This document shows, piece by piece, positions 26,627 to 34,552 of a DNA stretch of 64,000 bases; the stretch's first letter is position 1, and every line of letters begins with the position of its first letter. The translations under genes and the position numbers were made by a program. Origin of the DNA: Parasedimentitalea marina (lineage in GTDB: Bacteria; Pseudomonadota; Alphaproteobacteria; Rhodobacterales; Rhodobacteraceae); NCBI RefSeq assembly GCF_004006175.1, contig NZ_CP033219.1, positions 3,410,001 to 3,474,000 on the forward strand, written 5' to 3'. The notes beneath the pieces were generated by a model, which worked only from the letters and a program-made list of their open reading frames with translations, made no database searches and was not told the origin of the DNA.

Positions 26627-27325
26627 TTGCCCGAGAATAACCTTCAACGCGGGCCAAATACCTTGAAATTTCAATCTGTTGATATCGGCAAGACAGCCTC
26701 AGCGGCGACGATCATCTTTCGCTCGCTACGCAAATCCATCATTGAGGGAGACCTGAGTGACGGAGAGCCCTTGCGCCAGGACGAAATTGCCCGCGCGTTC
26801 AACACCTCTCGTATTCCAGTGCGCGAAGCCATTGCCATGCTGGAGCATCAGGGTCTGGTCAAAGCCATCCGCTACAAAGGCGCTGTAGTGGCCTGCCTGT
26901 CGATGCAGGAAGCTGACGAGATTTTTGACTTTCGCTGCCTGTTGGAACCCGAGGTGATCCGGGCCGCCGTGCCCAAGATGACACCCGAAATCCTAAGCAA
27001 TGCGCGTGGTTTTTTGGAAAAATTCGCGGCGGCGCAGGACCCGATGGAATACGGAGACCTGAACCGCCTGTTTCACTCAACGCTCTATGGTGCCAGCGGC
27101 ATGCCCTATCATATTTCAGTCATTGAAAATTCGATGGACCGGATCGACCGCCACCTGCGGGCACAATTGGTAATGACAGATGGCATTGAGCGCAGCAGTC
27201 AGGAACACTTGGCAATACTGCAGGCCTGCGAAACCGGAGATGCAGATCAAGCAGCCAGCCTGACCTATGCACATATCCATGACGCCAAGGTTTCGCTGCA
27301 AGAAAAGCTGCGGAGCGCCGACTAG
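26627..27325 (+). CDS. GntR-family (FadR subgroup) transcriptional regulator
   Basis: Up to 232 residues. No in-frame ATG or clear ribosome-binding site lies near the start; TTG codons at 26627 and 26663 are both possible. The N-terminal winged helix contains IFRSLRKSIIEGDLSDGEPLRQDEIARAFNTSRIPVREAIAMLEHQGLV. The C-terminal FCD effector domain has the metal-ligand-type pattern (DFRCLLEPEVIRAAV, NRLFHSTLYGASG, SSQEHLAILQACETGD). FadR-type regulators sense small carboxylic acids. No catabolic operon is adjacent, so its target is unknown. Confidence 0.85.
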   Translation: MPENNLQRGPNTLKFQSVDIGKTASAATIIFRSLRKSIIEGDLSDGEPLRQDEIARAFNTSRIPVREAIAMLEHQGLVKAIRYKGAVVACLSMQEADEIFDFRCLLEPEVIRAAVPKMTPEILSNARGFLEKFAAAQDPMEYGDLNRLFHSTLYGASGMPYHISVIENSMDRIDRHLRAQLVMTDGIERSSQEHLAILQACETGDADQAASLTYAHIHDAKVSLQEKLRSAD

Positions 27326-27427
27326 GCCTGCGTCACATCAGACCAAGACATTGAATTAAAAAATATAATTACAGCTTTATCGGAATTCTGACTTGATGCT
27401 GTCTTTTTGAGATTTAGGCTTGACCTT

Positions 27428-27445
27428 ATCCCCCCCAGGGGGATA
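27428..27445. promoter_or_regulatory. CsoR/RcnR-type operator
   Basis: TATCCCCCCCAGGGGGATA-like symmetry: AT-rich ends around C and G tracts, eight bases before the repressor gene. The G-tract doubles as the ribosome-binding site, so binding could affect both promoter access and the leader. Binding is inferred. Confidence 0.6.
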
Positions 27446-27453
27446 CGTGAACT

Positions 27454-27720
27454 ATGTCAAAAATTGAAAAACACAGCTCACATCCGCAAATTTCTGCCCG
27501 ACTGAAACGGGCCAATGGTCACCTCACGGCAGTCATTGACATGATCGCCGAGGGCCGTCCCTGCGCAGAAATCGCGCAACAGTTGCATGCGGTCGAAAAG
27601 GCCGTAACCAATGCAAAGCGGGCGCTAATTCACGACCACATCGATCACTGCCTGGAGCCCGGAGACAGTGGTGAAATCGTTGACACAAAAAGCTTCAAGG
27701 ACATTACAAGGTACCTTTAG
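27454..27720 (+). CDS. CsoR/RcnR/FrmR-family metal-sensing repressor
   Basis: An 88-residue all-helical repressor with the family start ISARLKRANGHLTAVIDMI. Candidate ligands are Cys37, His62 and Cys66, with spacing identical to the Cys-His-Cys site of CsoR (Cu) and InrS (Ni); His7, His10 and His23 are additional candidates. FrmR- and RcnR-type proteins usually lack the last Cys. The gene is 3 bases upstream of an MFS exporter. Since copper is already served by cueR/copA, nickel or cobalt is my preferred guess, but Cu(I) cannot be excluded. Confidence 0.85.
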   Translation: MSKIEKHSSHPQISARLKRANGHLTAVIDMIAEGRPCAEIAQQLHAVEKAVTNAKRALIHDHIDHCLEPGDSGEIVDTKSFKDITRYL

Positions 27721-27723
27721 ACC

Positions 27724-28959
27724 ATGCTGAGCGTTCTGAAAAACCGCACCTACCGCCATCTGTTCGCCGCTCAATTGATCGCGGTGATGGGGACAGGGCT
27801 GGCAACGATTGCGCTGGCCCTTTTGGCCTATGATCTGGCCGGAGATCAGGCCGGCCTGGTGCTTGGGACAGCGTTGACCATCAAAATGCTCAGTTATGTG
27901 ACAATTGCCCCGATTGCCTCGGCCCTGGCCGAGAACCTGCCGCGGCGGGCCTGGCTGGTCAGCCTTGATGTGATCCGCGCCGCAGTGGCATTGGCGCTGC
28001 CATTTGTCGATCAGATCTGGCAGATCTACGTGCTGATTTTCCTGCTCCAAGCCTCATCTGCGGGTTTTACACCTGCCTTCCAGGCCTCGATCCCCGATGT
28101 GCTGCCAGACGAGGAAGACTATACCAACGCGCTGTCCCTGTCGCGGTTGGCCTATGATCTGGAAAGCCTGCTGTCGCCCGCACTGGCCGCCGCCCTGTTG
28201 ACGGTTATGGCATTTGGCACGATGTTTTTCGGCACGGCACTGGGCTTCATGGCCTCTGCCCTGCTGGTGGTTTCAGTGACGCTACCCTCGCCCAAACCAA
28301 CCCGTAGGCGCGGCATTTATGATAGCACCACCAGAGGCTTACGCCTGTATCTGAACACCCCGCGCTTGCGCGGATTACTTGGGCTGAGCATGGTGGCTTC
28401 AGCCACAGGCGCCATGGTGATCGTCAATACCGTCGTCGTGGTCCGTGGTGAATTGGGACTAAACGAGACGATGGTGGCCTGGGCCCTGGCCAGCTTTGGT
28501 GCCGGATCAATGTTAGCGGCTTTGATCCTACCAAAATTACTATCTCGCACATCAGATCGCCGGATCATGTCTGCAGGGGCGCTGATATCGCTTGCAGCCG
28601 TCGTTTTACTTGCAGTGAACGTTCACCTTTCGGGTTTGTCACTACTCGCTTTGCTGGCGGCCTGGCTGGGGATTGGGATTGGCTATTCCACAATTCTGAC
28701 ACCGTCAGGTCGATTGCTGCGCAGGTCAGCCAACGCCGAAGACCGGCCATCCATTTTCGCGGCTCAGTTCACCCTGTCACATGGCTGCTGGTTGGTGACC
28801 TATCCCGTTTCGGGCTGGCTGATGAGCCAATATGGTACGGTGCCGACACTATGGGGTCTGGCAGCATTGGGCGTGGCCGGTCTGCTGTATGCCCTAAAAC
28901 AATGGCCCTCCCAAGAGCCGCCCAAGGGGCAAGAAAGCACGTCCTCCGTATCACAGTAA
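27724..28959 (+). CDS. MFS transporter, probable metal exporter
   Basis: A 411-residue major facilitator with about 11-12 membrane segments (LFAAQLIAVMGTGLATIALALLAYDL at the start) and an acidic loop IPDVLPDEEDYTNALSLSRLAYDLESLL, typical of the MFS_3/NreB-like group. The C-terminus (KQWPSQEPPKGQESTSS) lacks the His-rich tail of NreB. It is in an operon with the preceding CsoR/RcnR-type repressor, which suggests regulated export of a transition metal. Substrate is inferred from the neighbour only. Confidence 0.8.
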   Translation: MLSVLKNRTYRHLFAAQLIAVMGTGLATIALALLAYDLAGDQAGLVLGTALTIKMLSYVTIAPIASALAENLPRRAWLVSLDVIRAAVALALPFVDQIWQIYVLIFLLQASSAGFTPAFQASIPDVLPDEEDYTNALSLSRLAYDLESLLSPALAAALLTVMAFGTMFFGTALGFMASALLVVSVTLPSPKPTRRRGIYDSTTRGLRLYLNTPRLRGLLGLSMVASATGAMVIVNTVVVVRGELGLNETMVAWALASFGAGSMLAALILPKLLSRTSDRRIMSAGALISLAAVVLLAVNVHLSGLSLLALLAAWLGIGIGYSTILTPSGRLLRRSANAEDRPSIFAAQFTLSHGCWLVTYPVSGWLMSQYGTVPTLWGLAALGVAGLLYALKQWPSQEPPKGQESTSSVSQ

Positions 28960-29049
28960 TGACCGTTCCGGGGCCATCGTCACCTCAGATTTCGAATTAA
29001 CGCCCAGAAGGACCGCGCGGCATATATTCCCGATCTTTGTTCGACATCA

Positions 29050-30558
29050 TCAAGGCGCCACTTCAACGCTCATTTTCACGTTGTAACCCCATAACTTGCG
29101 GGCATGTTTCAGGACTTCCTCTCGGTTGTCCCGATCCAGTTGAATGTCATTTCGCACGAAATGAGTCATCTTCAACTCGCGGTCACCGCGCAGGTCGACA
29201 TCAGTCACCTGAATATCCGGCTCCAGATAAGCCAGGTCATAGGACCGAGCCAGTTCACGGCGAATGTCACGATACCCCGCCCGATTGTGAATATCACTGA
29301 CCACCAGATTTGGCTTATTCGCGTCATTGGACAGCGTGAACAGTTTGAATTTTCGGATCAAATGTGGGGACAGGAATTGCTGTATGAAACTCTCATCCCG
29401 GTAGTTCGCCCAGGCATCTTTGAGCACCCCGCGCCAATTCGGATCCCCTGCAAAGTCGGGAAACCAGTCACGGTCTTCGTCGGTTGGTGTCTCGCAAATC
29501 CGACGAATGTCCGTCATCATAGCAAAGCCCAGCGCATAGGGATTGATCCCGGAATAGCGCGGGTCGTCATATTCGGGTTGCAACACTACATTGGTGTGGC
29601 TGTGCATCATCTCCATATAGGCGCCCTGCGTCAGCCGCCCCTGCTGATACAACTCGTTGATAATGTAGTAATGCACGAAGGTGGCACAGCCCTCGTTCAT
29701 CACCTTTGTCTGCTTCTGCGGATACAAATATTGCGCCAGACTGCGCACGATGCGCAGGATTTCCCGTTCCCAGGACTTCAGGATCGGGCTGTTTTTCTCA
29801 AGAAAATAAAGGATGTTTTCCTGCGGCAGGTTCAGCTCGCGTTGACGGGCACTGACCGCTGGATCCTCGTTGTCGCTGTCTTCATCATCCCGGCGCATGG
29901 TGCTGTCCGTCCAAAGATCCAGCAGGCTTTGGCTACTTTCAAAACCCTCACGGACCTTCTGCATGGCCTCTTTCTCGGCAACAGTGGGCTGGGGCGGACG
30001 CCCATAGCGAAAAACCCCCTGCGCCTGCATTGAATGAGCGGCGTCCAGAATATCCTCCACTGCGGTGAGCCCATAGCGTTCTTCGCAAGCAATGATGTAA
30101 TTCTTGGCAAATGCAAGGTAGTCGTGGATCCCTGCTGCATCCGTCCACTGCCGGAACAGGTAGTTGTTCTTGAAAAAATGATTATGCCCAAAGGCTGCAT
30201 GCGCCATCACCAGCGTTTGCATCGCCATGGTGTTCTCTTCCATATTGTAGCTGATGCAGGGATTTGAGTTGATGACAATTTCATAGGCCAACCCCTGCCG
30301 CCCGGTACGATACAGGGTTTCGTCGCGCACGAAATGCTTCCCAAATGACCAGTGTTGATACATCAGCGGCAAGCCGGCACAGGAATAGGCGTCCAGCATC
30401 TGTTCGGACGAAATAATTTCGATCTGGTTGGGATAAACATCCAGTCCCAAATCCTGCAGCGCGATATCCTCGATAATATCGCGGGCTTTTTCAAGTAGTT
30501 CAAAGGTCCATTCCGGACCGTCAAACAGCACAGTCGAGGAGGTCTTAACCGCCTGCAT
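29050..30558 (-). CDS. spoVR: SpoVR family protein
   Basis: A 502-residue protein (E. coli YcgB type). Typical motifs: EWTFELLEKARDIIEDIA near the start; MYQHWSFGKHF; LVMAHAAFGHNHFFKNN; and MNEGCATFVHYYIINELY. It is the third gene of prkA-yeaH-spoVR, overlapping yeaH by 14 bases. Despite the name it has no sporulation role in proteobacteria. The cluster is linked to stationary-phase and nutrient-stress responses in enterobacteria. Biochemical function is unknown. Confidence 0.93.
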   Translation of the reverse strand: MQAVKTSSTVLFDGPEWTFELLEKARDIIEDIALQDLGLDVYPNQIEIISSEQMLDAYSCAGLPLMYQHWSFGKHFVRDETLYRTGRQGLAYEIVINSNPCISYNMEENTMAMQTLVMAHAAFGHNHFFKNNYLFRQWTDAAGIHDYLAFAKNYIIACEERYGLTAVEDILDAAHSMQAQGVFRYGRPPQPTVAEKEAMQKVREGFESSQSLLDLWTDSTMRRDDEDSDNEDPAVSARQRELNLPQENILYFLEKNSPILKSWEREILRIVRSLAQYLYPQKQTKVMNEGCATFVHYYIINELYQQGRLTQGAYMEMMHSHTNVVLQPEYDDPRYSGINPYALGFAMMTDIRRICETPTDEDRDWFPDFAGDPNWRGVLKDAWANYRDESFIQQFLSPHLIRKFKLFTLSNDANKPNLVVSDIHNRAGYRDIRRELARSYDLAYLEPDIQVTDVDLRGDRELKMTHFVRNDIQLDRDNREEVLKHARKLWGYNVKMSVEVAP

Positions 30559-31882
30559 TCTGGGCCCCTTTTATCTTGGGAAGAAAGAACTCCCGGAATA
30601 TTGGATAGATATGGGAGGGCAGCGAGACCCGCTGCATTTCAAAGTGCGGAACCGCCTCCTTGACCTGACGATAGGCCTGCCAAAGGTCCTCGCCTGCGTC
30701 AGCATTGCTGAGCAGCATGTCTGCATCTTCATCGACAATTTCAACATAGGCATAGAACTGACACACAGGCAGAAGATCCTCGAGCAACAGCTTTTTGCAT
30801 CGCAGGGAGTCATTGCCAAAGTTTTCGCCGTCTGAGGCCTGTGCGCCGTAGATATTCCACTCATCAGTTGGATAACGATCAGCAATAATTTTCTTCATCT
30901 CTTCCAGCGCCGTCGAGACAATTGTACCGCCTGTTTCACGGGCGTAGAAAAACGTTTCTTCATCCACTTCCTGGGCGTGATGGGTGTGGCGAATAAAAAC
31001 AATCTCAGTATGTTCATAGCCACGGGTGAGGAACAGGTGCAGCAATAGGAAAAACCTCTTTGACAGGTCTTTTTCCCTCTCTTGCATCGATCCTGAAACG
31101 TCCATCAGGCAGAAGACCACCGCTTTGGAGTTGCGTATTTTTTCCGGCACGAACGTATCGTAACGCAGATCCAGAGGGTCAATGTAACCCACCACCTTGC
31201 GCTTGCGATTCAGATAATCGAGCCGCGCCTGCAATTCACTCAGCGCCTCCTTCTGTTTCGCAGTCAACGGTGCCTTCGCCTCCAGCAGAGCAATCTGATC
31301 TTCAACGTCCTGCTGCGCGGCCAAACTTGGCCGTTGCAAGGCAATCCGCCGCCCCAGCGAGTTTCGCATGGTGCGCACCAAGTTCAAATTGTTGGGCGAA
31401 CCCGCCGTTGTCAGCCCGGCCCGACGGGTGCCAACGGTGAGTGTCTCAAAGGTGTTTTTCTCGACCAGATCAGGCAACTCCAGCCCATCAAACAAAATTT
31501 CCAGGTATTCTTCCTGAGACAGGGTAAAAGAGAATTCATCCTCCCCGTCGCCATCCTCTGATGCTTTGCGCCCCCCCTGCCCACCGCCGCCCTGCGGTCG
31601 CGGGATGGTATCACCGACCACATAATCCTTGTTCCCCGGCAGCACATGGTGCCGTTGCCCGCCCGTTGTCGAATGCGCCAGTCGGGGTTCTTTTAACCCT
31701 TTGGACGGGATGGTTACCTTTTCACCATCACTGAGACCGCCGTTTTCTGGTTGCAGTGTCTTGCCGCGCACCGATTGATCAACACGTTCTTTGATGTTGT
31801 CTCGGGCCCTGCGCAAGAACCGTTGCCGGTTTCCCAGGCTTTTGCCTTTGGGGTTACGGCGTCTGTCGATAAAGTGATGCAT
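30545..31882 (-). CDS. yeaH: YeaH/YhbH family protein (DUF444)
   Basis: A 445-residue protein. It starts MHHFIDRRRNPKGKSLGNRQ and has a Gly-rich segment GGGGQGGRK. The C-terminal half is a von Willebrand A-like domain with a MIDAS-type motif AVVFCLMDVSGSMQERE. Family members are always found with PrkA and SpoVR. It may act as an adaptor in the PrkA system; no enzymatic motif is visible. Confidence 0.93.
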   Translation of the reverse strand: MHHFIDRRRNPKGKSLGNRQRFLRRARDNIKERVDQSVRGKTLQPENGGLSDGEKVTIPSKGLKEPRLAHSTTGGQRHHVLPGNKDYVVGDTIPRPQGGGGQGGRKASEDGDGEDEFSFTLSQEEYLEILFDGLELPDLVEKNTFETLTVGTRRAGLTTAGSPNNLNLVRTMRNSLGRRIALQRPSLAAQQDVEDQIALLEAKAPLTAKQKEALSELQARLDYLNRKRKVVGYIDPLDLRYDTFVPEKIRNSKAVVFCLMDVSGSMQEREKDLSKRFFLLLHLFLTRGYEHTEIVFIRHTHHAQEVDEETFFYARETGGTIVSTALEEMKKIIADRYPTDEWNIYGAQASDGENFGNDSLRCKKLLLEDLLPVCQFYAYVEIVDEDADMLLSNADAGEDLWQAYRQVKEAVPHFEMQRVSLPSHIYPIFREFFLPKIKGAQNAGG

Positions 31883-31903
31883 CTGATCACGGACCTTCCA
31901 CAG

Positions 31904-33838
31904 TTATCCCGCCTTATTGACGCGCATGTACCACTCGACCAGACGACGGACCTGACGGTCGGTATAGCCATGGCCCCGCATGCGATCGACAAACTCCAGA
32001 TGCTTGCCTTCGGTCTTGCTGTCCTTTTTGCTGCCGAAACTAATCACAGGGAGCAGCTCCTCGACCTGGCTGAACATGTGCCGCTCAATCACATCGCGCA
32101 GTTTTTCATAGGAGTTCCAAGCCGGGTTGCTACCAGTATTGGCACGGTGACGTAGCGAGAACTTGACAACCTCGTTGCGGAAATCTTTGGGGTTGGCGAT
32201 CCCTACCGGTTTTTCGATCTTGCTTAGCTCGCTATCCAACACATCGCGATCATACAATTGGCCAGTGTCGGGGTCTTTATAGTCCTGCTCTTCAATCCAG
32301 GCGTCGGCATATGAAATATAGCGATCAAACACGTTCTGACCGTATTCCGAGTAGCTTTCGAGATAAGCCTTCTGGATTTCATTGCCGATGAATTCCTCAT
32401 ACCGGGGCGCCAGCTCTGTCTTGATGAACTCCAGATACAGCGTCTCTGTTTCCTGCGGAAACTGCTCGCGCTTGATCATTTGCTCAAGGATGAACATCAG
32501 GTGCACCGGATCAGCGGCCAGCTCTTCAGTGTCGAAATTGAACACAGAACTAAGCACCTTAAAGGCAAACCGCGTCGAGACGCCGGTCATGCCTTCATCA
32601 ACACCCGCCCGATCCTGGTATTCTTGAACCGTTTTGGCCTTGGGGTCGGTGTCCTTCAGGCTTTCACCATCATACACGCGCATCTTGGAATAGAGGTTCG
32701 AGTTCTCATGCGGTTTGAGCCGCGACAACACTGAGAACCGGCTAAGTATTTTAAGGGTTTCAGGAGCGCAGGCTGCGGTCTTCAGCTCGCTGTTTTGCAA
32801 CAATTTTTCATAGATCATCGCCTCATCGCTAACACGGAGGCAGTAAGGTACTTTCACAATGCTGACGCGATCAATAAAGGCCTCGTTGTTCTTGTTGTTC
32901 TTAAAGTTCTGCCATTCGGATTCATTCGAGTGGGCCAGAACCAGACCATTGAACGGGATGGCACCAAAGCTTTCTGTGCCCATATAGTTGCCCTCCTGCG
33001 TCGCAGTCAGCAACGGATGCAACATCTTGATGGGCGCTTTGAACATCTCGACAAATTCCATGACGCCCTGGGTTGCCCTGTTTAGCCCCCCTGAGAAACT
33101 ATAAGCGTCCGGGTTGTCCTGGCTAAAATGTTCGAGCATGCGGATATCAACTTTGCCAACCAAAGTGGAAATATCCTGGTTGTTCTCATCCCCTGGCTCA
33201 ACCTTGGCGACGCAAATCCGGCGCAGACGCGATGGATATAGCTTTACAACGGTGAACCGGTTGATATCGCCTTCGAATTCATCCAGTCGCTGCACCGCCC
33301 AAGGGGACATCAGCCCCGGCAAGCGATGCCGTGCAATCCCGTACTCTTGCTCTAGGATTTTGCCCATTCGAACAGGATCAAACAGTCCCAATGGGGATTC
33401 GAAAATGGGTGATATCTTATCGCCCGCTTTGAGCACATAGATCGGTTCATCCTCGGCCAACCGTTTTAGCCGTTCCGCCAGCGACGACTTTCCGCCACCA
33501 ACGGGGCCAAGCAGGTACAGGATCTGCTTGCGCTCTTCCAGACCCTGGGCGGCATAGCGAAAGAATCCTACGATCCGCTCGATGGTGTCATCCATGCCAT
33601 AAAAATCTTTGAACGCTGTGTAGCGCTTGATTGTGCGGTTTTGAAAGATCGGCCCCAACCTGGCGTCCCTGGACGTATCGACCAGTTCCTCCTGGCCGAT
33701 GGCTTTCAACATCCGCTCTGCAACATTTGCGAATAGGCTTGGATCATCGCGGCACCCATTCAGGTAATCCTGCAACGACATTTCCTGTTCGCGCGTCTCG
33801 CCGTACTGCTCGGCAAAAAGTTCGGCTAGGTCTTTCAT
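31904..33838 (-). CDS. prkA: PrkA family serine protein kinase / AAA ATPase
   Basis: About 644 residues from the ATG at 33838, which follows TAGGAGG by 10 bases; an in-frame codon at 33871 is less likely. Walker A is LLGPVGGGKSSLAERL near residue 105. The N-terminal part is the AAA-type PrkA domain; the C-terminal part (from about 390) is the PrkA kinase-like domain. It is the first gene of prkA-yeaH-spoVR. The E. coli homologue YeaG is expressed under nitrogen starvation and supports stress survival. Newer work on the family also suggests protease activity, so 'kinase' should be read with care. Confidence 0.94.
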   Translation of the reverse strand: MKDLAELFAEQYGETREQEMSLQDYLNGCRDDPSLFANVAERMLKAIGQEELVDTSRDARLGPIFQNRTIKRYTAFKDFYGMDDTIERIVGFFRYAAQGLEERKQILYLLGPVGGGKSSLAERLKRLAEDEPIYVLKAGDKISPIFESPLGLFDPVRMGKILEQEYGIARHRLPGLMSPWAVQRLDEFEGDINRFTVVKLYPSRLRRICVAKVEPGDENNQDISTLVGKVDIRMLEHFSQDNPDAYSFSGGLNRATQGVMEFVEMFKAPIKMLHPLLTATQEGNYMGTESFGAIPFNGLVLAHSNESEWQNFKNNKNNEAFIDRVSIVKVPYCLRVSDEAMIYEKLLQNSELKTAACAPETLKILSRFSVLSRLKPHENSNLYSKMRVYDGESLKDTDPKAKTVQEYQDRAGVDEGMTGVSTRFAFKVLSSVFNFDTEELAADPVHLMFILEQMIKREQFPQETETLYLEFIKTELAPRYEEFIGNEIQKAYLESYSEYGQNVFDRYISYADAWIEEQDYKDPDTGQLYDRDVLDSELSKIEKPVGIANPKDFRNEVVKFSLRHRANTGSNPAWNSYEKLRDVIERHMFSQVEELLPVISFGSKKDSKTEGKHLEFVDRMRGHGYTDRQVRRLVEWYMRVNKAG

Positions 33839-34225
33839 TTTATACTGGCCTCCTAGATTGCGACTGCCCATAGCGGGTAGAAACCTTGCACGAACAAACT
33901 GCGACCAGCCTGATGGCCGCGGAGAGTCCGCATCATTCTATCGTCTAAATCTGCTGGGTGCCGGGGTCGGCGATCGACATGCTGAAGCACTATGCAAAAC
34001 AGCAGTGACCTGCGTGCTGAAACTGATATTCAACGTCGCGCTCTGGCCAAAAAACTAACACCCTTTAACGCAGACCATATGAACTAAATCTGGTGTAATT
34101 TTTGTTAATTTCCATAAAGTTTTAATCGAACGAACGTTCACAATCCCGAGAAACAGGCCGCGCCATCAGCAAAGACAGACACTGTCTACGCGGCCAACGG
34201 GCGTTCTGGGCAACCTGTGAAACAG

Positions 34226-34269
34226 GCTATGTTGGATTGAAAACCCAACATAGCTTGCTCGGTTTTTTT
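34226..34269 (+). terminator. Hairpin with T-run, possibly the 3' end of a small RNA
   Basis: GCTATGTTGG and CCAACATAGC form a perfect 10-bp stem; eight bases later comes TTTTTTT. No gene ends upstream on this strand within at least 380 bp, so it may terminate an unannotated small RNA. Confidence 0.45.
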
Positions 34270-34438
34270 GCCAAAGGTATCTTACAATCCCCAATCCGTA
34301 AAAATTTACCCTTTGGTAACTTGTGAAGCAAAAGGGCTACACTTCCCCGAAAGGACAACAAAGATGCGACATAGAAGCAACGATGAGGCCCCCTTTGGGT
34401 TAAGAGGATCTATCCAAACTATAGACAATTGACCAAAA

Positions 34439-34458
34439 TTTGTCCCATAGTGGACAAA
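34439..34458. promoter_or_regulatory. Inverted repeat upstream of the adhesin gene
   Basis: TTTGTCC and GGACAAA are perfect 7-bp arms around CATAGT, about 95 bp before the adhesin start. A related half site (tagacaattg) lies about 20 bp earlier. The regulator is unknown. Confidence 0.4.
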
Positions 34459-34552
34459 AAAGGGCCGCAAAGACGGCTGTTGAGCGAATACATAACCAGG
34501 CACCTAGGCAGCGATGCTGCGCATAATAGGTATATTAGCGAGCGGTAATACA

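Larger units (their letters stand above)
33839..34552. other. Long intergenic region upstream of the type I secretion locus
   Basis: About 710 bp without a credible gene. It holds a strong hairpin with T-run (34226-34269) and an inverted repeat (34439-34458), both listed separately. The part next to prkA should contain the promoter of that operon. Confidence 0.6.

Noticed and set aside
34132..34139. GAACGTTC palindrome, considered as a LexA box
   Set aside because: The alphaproteobacterial LexA box needs GTTC-N7-GTTC or GAAC-N7-GAAC spacing, which is absent.
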